Origin: Propionibacterium sp.
Lineage (GTDB): Bacteria; Actinomycetota; Actinomycetes; Propionibacteriales; Propionibacteriaceae
Length of the DNA stretch: 8,573 nucleotides
Direction of reading: 5' to 3'
NCBI GenBank assembly: GCA_012837465.1
Contig: DURG01000328.1
Span: forward strand, 1 to 8,573
The position numbers were made by a program, and so were the translations under genes. The first letter of the stretch is position 1. Each line of letters begins with the position of its first letter. Below are positions 1-5,820 of this stretch, piece after piece. Under the pieces are notes generated by a model, which worked only from the letters and a program-made list of their open reading frames with translations, was not told the origin of the DNA and searched no databases.

Positions 1-735
1 GGCGTCGTCGCGCACCCGGGTGGCCTCGCCCTTGGAGACCCTGAGCAGCTCTCGATTGACCTTGGCAGCGCGGGCGGCCGGGAGTTCCTGCGCGGTGGGG
101 GCCACCCCGTCGAACAGGTCCATCAGCTTGCGCCCCACCAGGACGTGCTGGAACAGCGGGACGGGGCGCACCTCGGAGACGACGACGGCGAACTCGCCGC
201 GCACGGTGCGCAGCCACTCGCCGAAGTCCTCGACGTTGCTCACGGTGGCCGACAGCGCCACGATCTGCACCGAATCCGCCAGCCCGAGGATCACCTCCTC
301 CCACACCGGGCCGCGGAAGCGGTCCGCGAGGTAGTGCACCTCGTCCATCACCACGTAGCCGAGGTTCGACAGCGTGGGCGAGGAGGCGTAGATCATGTTG
401 CGCAGCACCTCGGTGGTCATCACCACGATCTGCGCCTCGGAGTTGATGGAGGTGTCGCCCGTCAGCAGGCCCACGCGGTCGGGGCCGTAGCGGGCGACCA
501 GGTCGTGGTACTTCTGGTTGGACAGCGCCTTGATGGGCGTGGTGTAGAAGCACTTGCGGGAGTGTTCGACGGCCAGGAACACGGCGAACTCGCCCACCAC
601 TGTCTTGCCCGCCCCGGTGGGCGCGGCGACCAGCACCCCGTGGCCGTCGGCGAGTTCGCGGCAGCCGTCGAGTTGGTAGTCGTCCAGTTCGTAGGGGTAG
701 AGCCCCTTGAACTCTGCGATGAGTTGGTCATTCAT
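1..735 (-). CDS. helY: Ski2-like DEAD/DEAH-box helicase HelY, N-terminal part (gene runs off the left edge)
   Basis: Only the first 245 residues are in the window; the full-length family is roughly 900 residues. The protein is an ATP-dependent superfamily 2 helicase of the Ski2/Mtr4 type, a family that unwinds RNA; the substrate of bacterial HelY is poorly defined. Visible motifs in order are Walker A APTGAGKT (38-45), motif Ia around PIKALSNQK (67-75), TGD (93-95), the Walker B box DEVH (131-134) and motif III SAT (162-164), so the first RecA-like domain is intact. I start at the ATG at 735, 11 bases after the lipid kinase stop. A second ATG at 731 is out of frame. No good Shine-Dalgarno precedes it, so it may depend on translational coupling or on an internal promoter. 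The position downstream of tatC matches the conserved actinobacterial order and supports the name HelY. Confidence 0.95.
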   Translation of the reverse strand, partial: MNDQLIAEFKGLYPYELDDYQLDGCRELADGHGVLVAAPTGAGKTVVGEFAVFLAVEHSRKCFYTTPIKALSNQKYHDLVARYGPDRVGLLTGDTSINSEAQIVVMTTEVLRNMIYASSPTLSNLGYVVMDEVHYLADRFRGPVWEEVILGLADSVQIVALSATVSNVEDFGEWLRTVRGEFAVVVSEVRPVPLFQHVLVGRKLMDLFDGVAPTAQELPAARAAKVNRELLRVSKGEATRVRDDA

Positions 736-743
736 TAGGGGCC

Positions 744-749
744 AAGTTA
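744..749 (-). promoter_or_regulatory. Weak candidate -10 box for helY
   Basis: TAACTT on the minus strand includes the TAA stop of the lipid kinase gene and lies 8 bases before the helY ATG. The spacing is one or two bases more than ideal for a leaderless start, and the hexamer is partly dictated by the stop codon, so it could be chance. It matters because helY lacks a Shine-Dalgarno. Confidence 0.22.
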
Positions 750-1661
750 CCCGACGATGACGCGCAGGCAGCCCGGCACGCACTCGACGGTGGCGGGCAC
801 GTCGCCCATCTCCTCGCCGTCGCCCATGAGGAACAGGTCCTCGCCGTCCACCTCGACGGTGCGGGCGCGGATCCGTTCGACCACGGGGTTGGTGATGAAG
901 CCACCGCTGTACACGGTGGGCAGCAGGCGCAGCAGCTTGCCGCGGGACGCCTCGTGGATGATCGTGATGTCAAGCATCCCGTCCGCGGCGTCCGCGTCCG
1001 GGGAGATCTGCATGCCGCCGCCGAAGATGCCGGTGTTGCAGATGGCCACCATCATGGCCTTCAGCTCGCGGGCCTCGCCGTCGATGACGAGGCGGTACTG
1101 GAGCGGCTCGAACGCGGCCAGCTCCCGCAGCGCGATCCAGCCGTAGCTGAGCGCGCCGAAACGCAACCGGATGTCGTTGGTGGCGCGGTTGACGCGCGCG
1201 TCGTAGCCGCTGGAGACGACGGCCCCCACGTAGCGCGGCCCGGCACCGTTGGTGAGCCGGCTGAGGTCCATCACCCGGGTGGTACCGGTGACGATCGCCT
1301 CCACCGCCTCGGTCACGGATTTCGGGATGCCAGCCCCGCGGGCGAAGTCGTTGCCGGTGCCCGCCGGGATCACGGCGAGGGTCGCGTCGGTGCCAGCGCA
1401 CGCGTTGAGGCCGAGGTGTGCCATGCCGTCGCCGCCCATGACGGCGACCACGTCGCCGGGGCGCGCCTGGAGCGCGAAGGAGCGGGTCAGGTCGCGCGCC
1501 TGCTCGTAGGAGTTGGAGGTCACGATGTGGAGGTCTGCGGCGGTGATGCCCTCGCGGAGGCGGCGGGCCACCTTGGGGAGCACCCGGCCGGCGCGACCGC
1601 CGCCGGATTGTTCGTTGCACACGACGCTGATCAGCCGTTGCTTGGCGAGTTCAGCGCTCAC
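747..1661 (-). CDS. Diacylglycerol kinase family lipid kinase (DAGK catalytic domain)
   Basis: This is a 304-residue cytoplasmic or membrane-associated lipid kinase of the DagK/YegS/sphingosine-kinase fold, which transfers phosphate from a nucleotide to a lipid hydroxyl. Visible signatures are an N-terminal NEQSGGG loop (16-22) in place of the usual NPxSG, the nucleotide-binding GGDG (76-79), PAGTGNDFA (99-107), and a C-terminal half with ADGMLDI and a DGE motif. After GGDG the family normally has T-x-N-E; here it is M-A-H-L, a variant I associate from memory with actinobacterial members. The GTG start at 1661 overlaps the tatC stop (GTGA) and has GGAAG 7 bases upstream, so translation is probably coupled. 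Open frame continues upstream to 2219 but lies inside tatC. The lipid substrate (diacylglycerol, or a precursor of phosphatidylinositol-type lipids) cannot be told from sequence alone. Neighbours tatC and helY suggest shared transcription rather than shared function. Confidence 0.93.
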   Translation of the reverse strand: MSAELAKQRLISVVCNEQSGGGRAGRVLPKVARRLREGITAADLHIVTSNSYEQARDLTRSFALQARPGDVVAVMGGDGMAHLGLNACAGTDATLAVIPAGTGNDFARGAGIPKSVTEAVEAIVTGTTRVMDLSRLTNGAGPRYVGAVVSSGYDARVNRATNDIRLRFGALSYGWIALRELAAFEPLQYRLVIDGEARELKAMMVAICNTGIFGGGMQISPDADAADGMLDITIIHEASRGKLLRLLPTVYSGGFITNPVVERIRARTVEVDGEDLFLMGDGEEMGDVPATVECVPGCLRVIVG

Positions 1662-2527
1662 TGGCCGTCTTCCAGGTCGACGGCGAACTCGGCCGCCGTC
1701 TCCTCGCTGATGCCGCGGCGCTTGTCGCGGAAGCGGCAGATGTACTCCGCGATGATGAACATGGAGGTCACGGGGACGGCCAGCGCCAGCATCGAGAACG
1801 GGTCCGTGGTGGGCGTGGCGACCGCGGCAAGCACCACGGAGCCGAAGATGACGCCCTTGCGCCAGCGCTTGAGCTGGTAGCCGCGCACGAGGCCGAACTG
1901 GTTGAGGGCCACCACGACGACCGGGAGCAGGAAGCTCAGCCCGAAGACCAGGATGATCTGGATCTCCATCTTCAGGAACGCGGCCATGTCCTGGAGGTTG
2001 GTGATGCCCATGTCGGCGGGCGTGAAGCTCAACAGCACCTGGATGCCCTTGGGCCACACGTAGTAGCCCAGCGCACAGCCGGCGAGGAACAGCGGGGTGG
2101 CGGCGCCGATGAAGGCCAGCGCGTACTTCTTCTCCTTCGCGAGGAGGCCGGGCGCGATGAAGGCCCACAGTTGGTAGACCCACACCGGGGTCGCCATGAG
2201 GATGCCGGCGACCACGCACAGCACCACCGCGAAGGTGAAGGAACTGGTGACGCCGTTGTTGACCACCATGAGGTTGGCATCTGGACGCGCTGCCTTGAGC
2301 GCGGACTGGGCGCTGAGCCAGGGCGCCATCACGATGCCGACGAGCGTGCGGTAGAAGAAGATCGATGCCAGGCCCGCGACCACCACCGCGAAGGCGGAGA
2401 TGGTGACCCGGTAGCGAAGTTCGCGGAGGTGGTCCCAGATGGACATCGTCCCGCCGGGGCCACCCTTCGGTGGCCGCAGCCAGGCGAACCGCCCTTCCTT
2501 GGCCGGTTCAGTGGTTGCGGCCGACAC
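1658..2527 (-). CDS. tatC: Twin-arginine translocase subunit TatC
   Basis: TatC is the six-helix inner-membrane receptor that binds twin-arginine signal peptides and recruits TatA to export folded proteins. The 289-residue protein has the conserved cytoplasmic entry motif DHLRELR (32-38), a strongly hydrophobic first helix (about 41-65), PVWVYQLWAFIAPGL (114-128), a loop glutamate E132 that aligns with the signal-binding E103 of E. coli, and TPTTDPFS (239-246) before the last helix pair. The position equivalent to E. coli E170 reads Leu200 (SFLLP instead of SFEVP), which is noteworthy. I use the GTG at 2527, two bases after the tatA stop, with GAAGG 6 bases upstream. The first 27 residues are a hydrophilic Lys/Arg/Pro extension, of the kind also seen in mycobacterial TatC; an internal Met28 is the alternative start. 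The stop overlaps the lipid kinase start. Confidence 0.97.
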   Translation of the reverse strand: MSAATTEPAKEGRFAWLRPPKGGPGGTMSIWDHLRELRYRVTISAFAVVVAGLASIFFYRTLVGIVMAPWLSAQSALKAARPDANLMVVNNGVTSSFTFAVVLCVVAGILMATPVWVYQLWAFIAPGLLAKEKKYALAFIGAATPLFLAGCALGYYVWPKGIQVLLSFTPADMGITNLQDMAAFLKMEIQIILVFGLSFLLPVVVVALNQFGLVRGYQLKRWRKGVIFGSVVLAAVATPTTDPFSMLALAVPVTSMFIIAEYICRFRDKRRGISEETAAEFAVDLEDGQ

Positions 2528-2529
2528 AA

Positions 2530-2772
2530 TCAGCCTTCGTAGGGCTTCCGGTCACGGGGGTCGATCTCGGGGTTGACGATCTCGGCGTCCACGACCTCGT
2601 CGTGGCGCGTGGCGCCGTCACCCTCGACACCCTTGACCTCTTCCTTGAACTCGCGGATGGAACGGCCCATCCCCTTGCCGACGCCGGCGAGGCGCGAGCC
2701 TCCGAACAGCAGCAGTGCGACGACCAGAACGATCGCCCATTCCCAGCCGCCCAAGAAAAGCAAAGTAGGCAT
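2530..2772 (-). CDS. tatA: Twin-arginine translocase subunit TatA
   Basis: This is an 80-residue TatA/TatE-type protein, the pore-forming or membrane-thinning component of the Tat exporter. It has a very short N-terminus, a single transmembrane helix (about 9-24) preceded by GWEW with a polar Glu11 near the helix start, the FGGSRL hinge (23-28), and an amphipathic helix GRSIREFKEEVKG (36-48) with the conserved F-K pair. The tail is acidic and unstructured-looking. The ATG at 2772 has AAAGG 5 bases upstream. It sits 48 bases after the small membrane protein and 2 bases before tatC, the standard actinobacterial tatA-tatC pair. No tatB gene occurs in the window; in actinobacteria it is usually located elsewhere. 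Confidence 0.97.
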   Translation of the reverse strand: MPTLLFLGGWEWAIVLVVALLLFGGSRLAGVGKGMGRSIREFKEEVKGVEGDGATRHDEVVDAEIVNPEIDPRDRKPYEG

Positions 2773-2793
2773 TGGTCCCTTTCCCAGGTGACG

Positions 2794-2817
2794 GGTACGC
2801 CACCTTGTGCGTGTACC
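2794..2817. repeat. Imperfect inverted repeat between the small membrane protein gene and tatA
   Basis: GGTAC at 2794-2798 is complementary to GTACC at 2813-2817, with partial continuation of the stem inward through a bulge. It fills much of the only sizeable gap in the cluster and could form a weak hairpin in the mRNA before tatA. There is no T tract, so it does not look like a terminator. Confidence 0.3.
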
Positions 2818-2823
2818 AGTCTA
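2818..2823 (-). promoter_or_regulatory. Possible internal -10 box for tatA
   Basis: TAGACT on the minus strand fits TANNNT and includes the TAG stop of the 61-residue gene. A TTGAAC lies upstream, but with a spacer of 20 bases, longer than optimal. Initiation would give a leader of about 39 bases containing the tatA Shine-Dalgarno. Support is weak. Confidence 0.3.
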
Positions 2824-3006
2824 GTCGCGGTGACCAGATGGCAGTTCAAGCTGACCGACCAGGGTGCGCAGTTCGTCGCCCCTCGCCATCAGCGAATCGA
2901 CCTCGGCCTTGACATCTGCCACCTTGTGGGCGAGCGAGACGGCATACAGCGCCAGCGCGACGACGCCACCGAGGGCGAGTGCGAGCAGAACGATGACCCA
3001 GATCAC
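2821..3006 (-). CDS. Small single-pass membrane protein with a helical tail, function unknown
   Basis: A 61-residue protein starts at a GTG (3006), 10 bases after the pafC stop. Residues 2-24 form one strongly hydrophobic segment beginning MIWVIVLLALALGG. Residues 27-53 form a charged stretch (HKVADVKAEVD, then ELRTLVGQLE) with a heptad-like pattern consistent with a short coiled coil. No Shine-Dalgarno is convincing, so translation may be coupled to pafC. The open frame extends upstream to 3114 inside pafC, but that part encodes Arg/Pro-rich sequence typical of an antisense or out-of-frame shadow, so I reject it. I do not recognise a named family. The small size, hydrophobic start and position between pafC and tatA make it a probable real gene rather than chance. 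The overall look (one membrane helix plus amphipathic tail) resembles TatA/TatB, but the FG hinge motif is missing. Confidence 0.75.
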   Translation of the reverse strand: MIWVIVLLALALGGVVALALYAVSLAHKVADVKAEVDSLMARGDELRTLVGQLELPSGHRD

Positions 3007-3016
3007 GGGCGAAATG

Positions 3017-3949
3017 CTACCCGACTGATGCGGGATATCCAGCCAGGGCGGCCGCGGCCTTCGTGCGCGCCGCTTGGGCGACCTGGTCGTCGGACACGTC
3101 GAGCACCGCGCCACCGAGCCGCAGGATCAAGGAGACCGCCCAGTCGTGCGACGCGATGGGGAACGTGACCTCGACCCTGTCGCCGAGATCCTCCACCGAG
3201 GTGGTCGGGTAGTACTCCGCGATCCACCTCGCGGAGGGCCTGACCGTGAGGGTGAGCCGGTCCGGCACGTCGTCGAACCAACCGTCCGGGGGGGTGCCGT
3301 GTTCGCCGACGGGTTCGTCGAGCCGCTCGACAGCCTCGATCCGGTCCAGCCGGAAGCTGCGCCAGGCCTCGCGGGGGCGGCTCCAGGCGTCGAGGTAGGT
3401 GAACCCGTCGACGAGGTTGAGGCGGGCCGGCTCGACGACGGCGTTGGAGGTGCCGGGGCGGCCCGGGGTGCGATAGGTGAGGTGGATGGCCTGGCCATCC
3501 TTGATCGCTGCGGCCAGCGAGGCGCGGTGCTCGGGATCGGTCGTGACCACGTCGACGCTCAGTTGCGGCTCCGCCTGCCCGACGGCGGCCTCGAGCTTGG
3601 CCAGCGCGCTGGCGGCGGCCTCGGACGATCCGGCCACGTCGACGACCAGGCGCATGGCGGCCAGCAGGCTGGCGGCCTCCGCGGGCCTCAGCCGCAGTGG
3701 GCGCGCGAGCACGTCGGCGTTGCGGAAGTCGATGCGACCCTCCTCCCGCACCACTTCGATGTCGACGTCGAACAGGTCGTCGAAGTAACCGCCGGGCAGG
3801 CCGCAGAACTGCAGCACCTCGAGGTCCTTGATGACCTGGCGTGGGTGGACGCCGAACTCCTCGGCCACGGTCGCCACCTGGACGCCCGGGCGCGACGACA
3901 GGTAGGGCACCAGCCTCAGCAGCCGGGCGAGTTGCTCATCAGACCTCAT
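3017..3949 (-). CDS. pafC: WYL-domain transcriptional regulator PafC
   Basis: PafC is the partner of PafB. In mycobacteria the two form a heteromeric activator that switches on DNA-repair genes, including recA, after DNA damage independently of LexA. The 310-residue protein has an N-terminal helix-turn-helix (about 23-48, with VATVAEEFGVHPRQVIKDL), a central WYL domain (about 150-210) in which the signature is relaxed to FTYLDAW, and a C-terminal WCX-type region beginning near residue 225. The ATG at 3949 overlaps the pafB stop (ATGA), and a perfect AAGGAG lies 7 bases upstream, so this start is well supported. It has exactly the same length as PafB, consistent with the two being ancient paralogs. 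The small membrane protein and tatA follow at short spacing. Confidence 0.95.
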   Translation of the reverse strand: MRSDEQLARLLRLVPYLSSRPGVQVATVAEEFGVHPRQVIKDLEVLQFCGLPGGYFDDLFDVDIEVVREEGRIDFRNADVLARPLRLRPAEAASLLAAMRLVVDVAGSSEAAASALAKLEAAVGQAEPQLSVDVVTTDPEHRASLAAAIKDGQAIHLTYRTPGRPGTSNAVVEPARLNLVDGFTYLDAWSRPREAWRSFRLDRIEAVERLDEPVGEHGTPPDGWFDDVPDRLTLTVRPSARWIAEYYPTTSVEDLGDRVEVTFPIASHDWAVSLILRLGGAVLDVSDDQVAQAARTKAAAALAGYPASVG

Positions 3950-4878
3950 GCCAGCACTCCTTGGAGCCGCTCGATGACCTCGGCGCGCAACTCCGGCGGT
4001 TCGAGGAGGATCATGTCGGGGCCGGCCGCGGCGACCTCGCCGACGATGGCGTGCTCCGTGGCCAGGCTGATGCGGTGTGCGGTGAAGCCGTCGGGCAGCC
4101 CGTCCCAGTCGACAGCCTCGGCCCGGGGCAGGTCATGTGCGAAGCCGTCTCTGATCCCGACGACGGCAGTGCTGGAATCTGCAGGGCCCAGGCGTTTGGC
4201 GCGCTCCCCTGCGTCCTCGGGCACCGTGTAGGCGCCGGCCTTGCCCACCTGTTCGGCGGGGGCGGTGAAGCGGGCGAGCTTGAAGAAGCGGTCGCCGTCG
4301 CGATCCGGGTCGAAGCCGAACACGTACCAGTGACCGCGGCGCTGCAGCACCTGCCACGGCTGGAGCCGGCGCGGCTTGCTCCCGTACCCGAACTGGATCT
4401 CGGTTCGGGTGAAGATGGCGTCGTAGATCACGTCGAAATTGGGCTCGGCCACCGCCAGGCGCGGCCGCACGCTGGGCACGAGCGTCAGGTCCGGGGCGGC
4501 GCCGCCCGCGCGCAGGGCCTCGAACGCCTGGGCCGTGTGGTCCGCTGCCACCGTGTCCTGCCACACCTGCCCGGCCAGCCCCAGCGCGGAGAGCTCCTCG
4601 GGGGTGAAGGTCAGCGGCGGCAACTCGAACTCGGCGCGGTTGATCCGGTAGCCCTCCTCGTCCTCGAAGAACAGGTCGTTGGAGCCCGTCTCGATGGACA
4701 CGCCGATGTTGCGCAACTCCTCCTTGTCGCGCTCGAACTGCCGCTCGAAGGCGGCGTCGCTCTTCGAGGCCCGGTAGCCCTCCACCGTCTCGCGCAGTTC
4801 GCGCTTGGTGAGGTACCGGCGCGTGCTGAGCAGCGCAATGAGCAGGTTGACCAGGCGCTCCGACTTCCTCGCTGACAT
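3946..4878 (-). CDS. pafB: WYL-domain transcriptional regulator PafB
   Basis: This is the first gene of the leftward cluster and the PafB half of the PafBC DNA-damage response activator. The 310 residues begin MSARKSERLVNLLIALL, which closely matches the start of mycobacterial PafB as I remember it. A winged helix-turn-helix occupies about residues 8-60 (including FERQFERDKEELRNIG), followed by EEGYRINR and a WYL domain (about 155-200) with GHWYVFGFD as its signature. I chose the ATG at 4878. The open frame runs further upstream to 5496, but that part is antisense to gluQRS and is rejected. No Shine-Dalgarno sits at a normal distance, but a -10 hexamer lies 7 bases upstream, suggesting a leaderless mRNA. 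In M. tuberculosis pafA precedes pafB; here the neighbour is gluQRS on the other strand, so pafBC is separated from the pupylation ligase gene. Confidence 0.95.
   Translation of the reverse strand: MSARKSERLVNLLIALLSTRRYLTKRELRETVEGYRASKSDAAFERQFERDKEELRNIGVSIETGSNDLFFEDEEGYRINRAEFELPPLTFTPEELSALGLAGQVWQDTVAADHTAQAFEALRAGGAAPDLTLVPSVRPRLAVAEPNFDVIYDAIFTRTEIQFGYGSKPRRLQPWQVLQRRGHWYVFGFDPDRDGDRFFKLARFTAPAEQVGKAGAYTVPEDAGERAKRLGPADSSTAVVGIRDGFAHDLPRAEAVDWDGLPDGFTAHRISLATEHAIVGEVAAAGPDMILLEPPELRAEVIERLQGVLA
3957..3962 (-). promoter_or_regulatory. Shine-Dalgarno of pafC inside the end of pafB
   Basis: The minus strand reads AAGGAG, followed by 7 bases and the ATG at 3949. It lies within the last codons of pafB, so pafC can be translated by reinitiation at the ATGA overlap and also by independent ribosome binding. 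Confidence 0.75.
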
Positions 4879-4885
4879 GTCGTTC

Positions 4886-4891
4886 AATCTA
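4886..4891 (-). promoter_or_regulatory. Putative -10 box of pafB (leaderless start)
   Basis: On the minus strand the hexamer TAGATT fits the actinobacterial -10 consensus TANNNT. It is followed by 7 bases and then the pafB ATG at 4878, which places the transcription start on or next to the A of the start codon. No -35 is convincing, and the RecA-NDp-type PafBC binding motif known from mycobacteria is not seen upstream of it. Confidence 0.55.
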
Positions 4892-4898
4892 TCCCCTC

Positions 4899-4902
4899 GG
4901 AG
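4899..4902 (+). promoter_or_regulatory. Shine-Dalgarno of gluQRS
   Basis: GGAG lies 9 bases before the ATG at 4912. It decides for this start over the in-frame ATG at 4921, whose nearest purine-rich site (GGAGG, 4914-4918) is only 2 bases away. Confidence 0.55.
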
Positions 4903-4911
4903 CACGGCATC

Positions 4912-5814
4912 ATGGAGGCCATGCCACTGGTCGACCGATACGCCCCCAGCCCCACCGCGGACCTGCACCTGGGCAACCTTCGCACCGCCCTCGCGGGCTG
5001 GCTGCTGACGCGTGCCGCAGGCGGGCGCTGGTTGATGCGCGTGGAGGATCTCGACGAGGCCCGCGTCCGGGCAGCCTCCGGCGCCGAGGCCCGCAACCTC
5101 GCGGACCTGGAGCGGCTCGGGCTGCACTGGGACGGCGACGTCGTGCGCCAGTCGGAGCGCCTCGACCTGTACCGAGACGCCGTGGCGAGCCTGCCGACCT
5201 ACGAGTGCTTCTGCACCCGTCGTGAGATCGCCGAGGCCGCCTCGGCGCCGCACGACGGGTACCGCGCGTACCCCGGCACCTGCCGCTCGCTGACGGCCGC
5301 CGAGCGCGAGGAACGCCGGGCCACCCGGCCACCGGCCATCCGCGTGGATTCCGGCGGCGCCACGTTCGCCGTCGACGACGTGCACGCCGGGCGCGTGGCG
5401 GGCTTGGTCGACGATTTCGTGTTGGTGCGCGGCGACGGGGCCTTCGCCTACAACCTGGCCGTGGTGGTCGACGACGTGGAGATGGGCGTCGATCACATCA
5501 CCCGCGGCGACGACCTGCTCAGCTCAGCCCCCAGACAGGCATGGCTCACGCAGCAGTTGGGCGGCAGTCCCGCCACCTATGCGCACATCGGGTTGGTCGT
5601 CAACGAGGAGGGCCAGCGCCTCGCCAAGCGCGACGGCGCGGTCACCCTCGCCGACCTTCCCCACCTCTCACCGGGCGACGTGCTGGCCCAGTTGAGCGAC
5701 TCCCTGGGCCTCGGGCCCGCCCGGACGACGGAAGAAGCGCTGGCCGCCATGCCTGGCGATCAGCGCTTCTTCTCCGGCGCCGTGTGGCGCGAGGGCGGTC
5801 TCGCTCAGCCTTAG
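4912..5814 (+). CDS. gluQ: Glutamyl-queuosine tRNA(Asp) synthetase (GluQRS)
   Basis: GluQRS is a truncated paralog of glutamyl-tRNA synthetase; in E. coli it attaches glutamate to queuosine-34 in tRNA-Asp instead of to a tRNA 3' end. The 300-residue protein has only the catalytic domain. Visible are APSPTADLHLGN (11-22) with the HIGH-type HLGN, a zinc site Cys99-x-Cys101 and Tyr120-x3-Cys124 as in E. coli GluQRS, FAYNLAVVVDD, and the KMSKS-type loop KRDG (239-242). There is no anticodon-binding domain, which separates it from GltX. I use the ATG at 4912 because GGAG lies 9 bases upstream. The in-frame ATG at 4921 would have GGAGG only 2 bases away. It is divergent from pafB with a 33-base gap and overlaps the FKBP gene tail-to-tail by 4 bases. 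Whether this organism makes queuosine cannot be judged here. Confidence 0.93.
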   Translation: MEAMPLVDRYAPSPTADLHLGNLRTALAGWLLTRAAGGRWLMRVEDLDEARVRAASGAEARNLADLERLGLHWDGDVVRQSERLDLYRDAVASLPTYECFCTRREIAEAASAPHDGYRAYPGTCRSLTAAEREERRATRPPAIRVDSGGATFAVDDVHAGRVAGLVDDFVLVRGDGAFAYNLAVVVDDVEMGVDHITRGDDLLSSAPRQAWLTQQLGGSPATYAHIGLVVNEEGQRLAKRDGAVTLADLPHLSPGDVLAQLSDSLGLGPARTTEEALAAMPGDQRFFSGAVWREGGLAQP

Positions 5815-5820
5815 CCCTCG
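5790..5820. terminator. Possible bidirectional hairpin across the gluQRS/FKBP stop codons
   Basis: CGAGGGC at 5790-5796 pairs perfectly with GCCCTCG at 5814-5820, giving a 7-bp GC-rich stem with a 17-base loop that holds the end of gluQRS and both stop codons. It is symmetrical for both strands and lies exactly where two convergent transcripts must end. No T tract follows on either side and the loop is long, so its terminator activity is uncertain. Confidence 0.4.

Larger units (their letters stand above)
1..4878 (-). other. Probable operon pafB-pafC-orf61-tatA-tatC-lipid kinase-helY
   Basis: Seven genes share one strand. From upstream to downstream the junctions are a 4-base overlap (pafB/pafC), a 10-base gap, a 48-base gap, a 2-base gap, a 4-base overlap (tatC/kinase) and an 11-base gap. 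No terminator-like hairpin with a T tract is visible between them. The 48-base gap before tatA is the only place with room for an internal promoter. Co-transcription is inferred from spacing only. Confidence 0.7.

Noticed and set aside
462..731. Minus-strand 89-codon frame starting at the second ATG of the helY start region
   Set aside because: It is out of frame with the helicase motifs and has Thr/Ser/Pro/Arg-rich shadow composition.
1662..2219. N-terminal extension of the lipid kinase frame
   Set aside because: It lies within tatC in another frame and is Arg/Pro/Gly-rich; the GTG at 1661 has a Shine-Dalgarno and matches family length.
3074..4875. Long plus-strand open frames (385 and 344 codons) opposite pafC and pafB
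   Set aside because: They are antisense shadows of well-recognised genes in G+C-rich DNA, with low-complexity Gly/Arg/Glu/Val composition and no family resemblance.
4879..4911. PafBC-dependent damage promoter (RecA-NDp motif) upstream of pafB
   Set aside because: Only the final GTG-like part of the motif can be matched and the spacing to the -10 is wrong.
4879..5496. N-terminal extension of the pafB frame by about 206 codons
   Set aside because: It is antisense to gluQRS, and the PafB family start aligns with the ATG at 4878.
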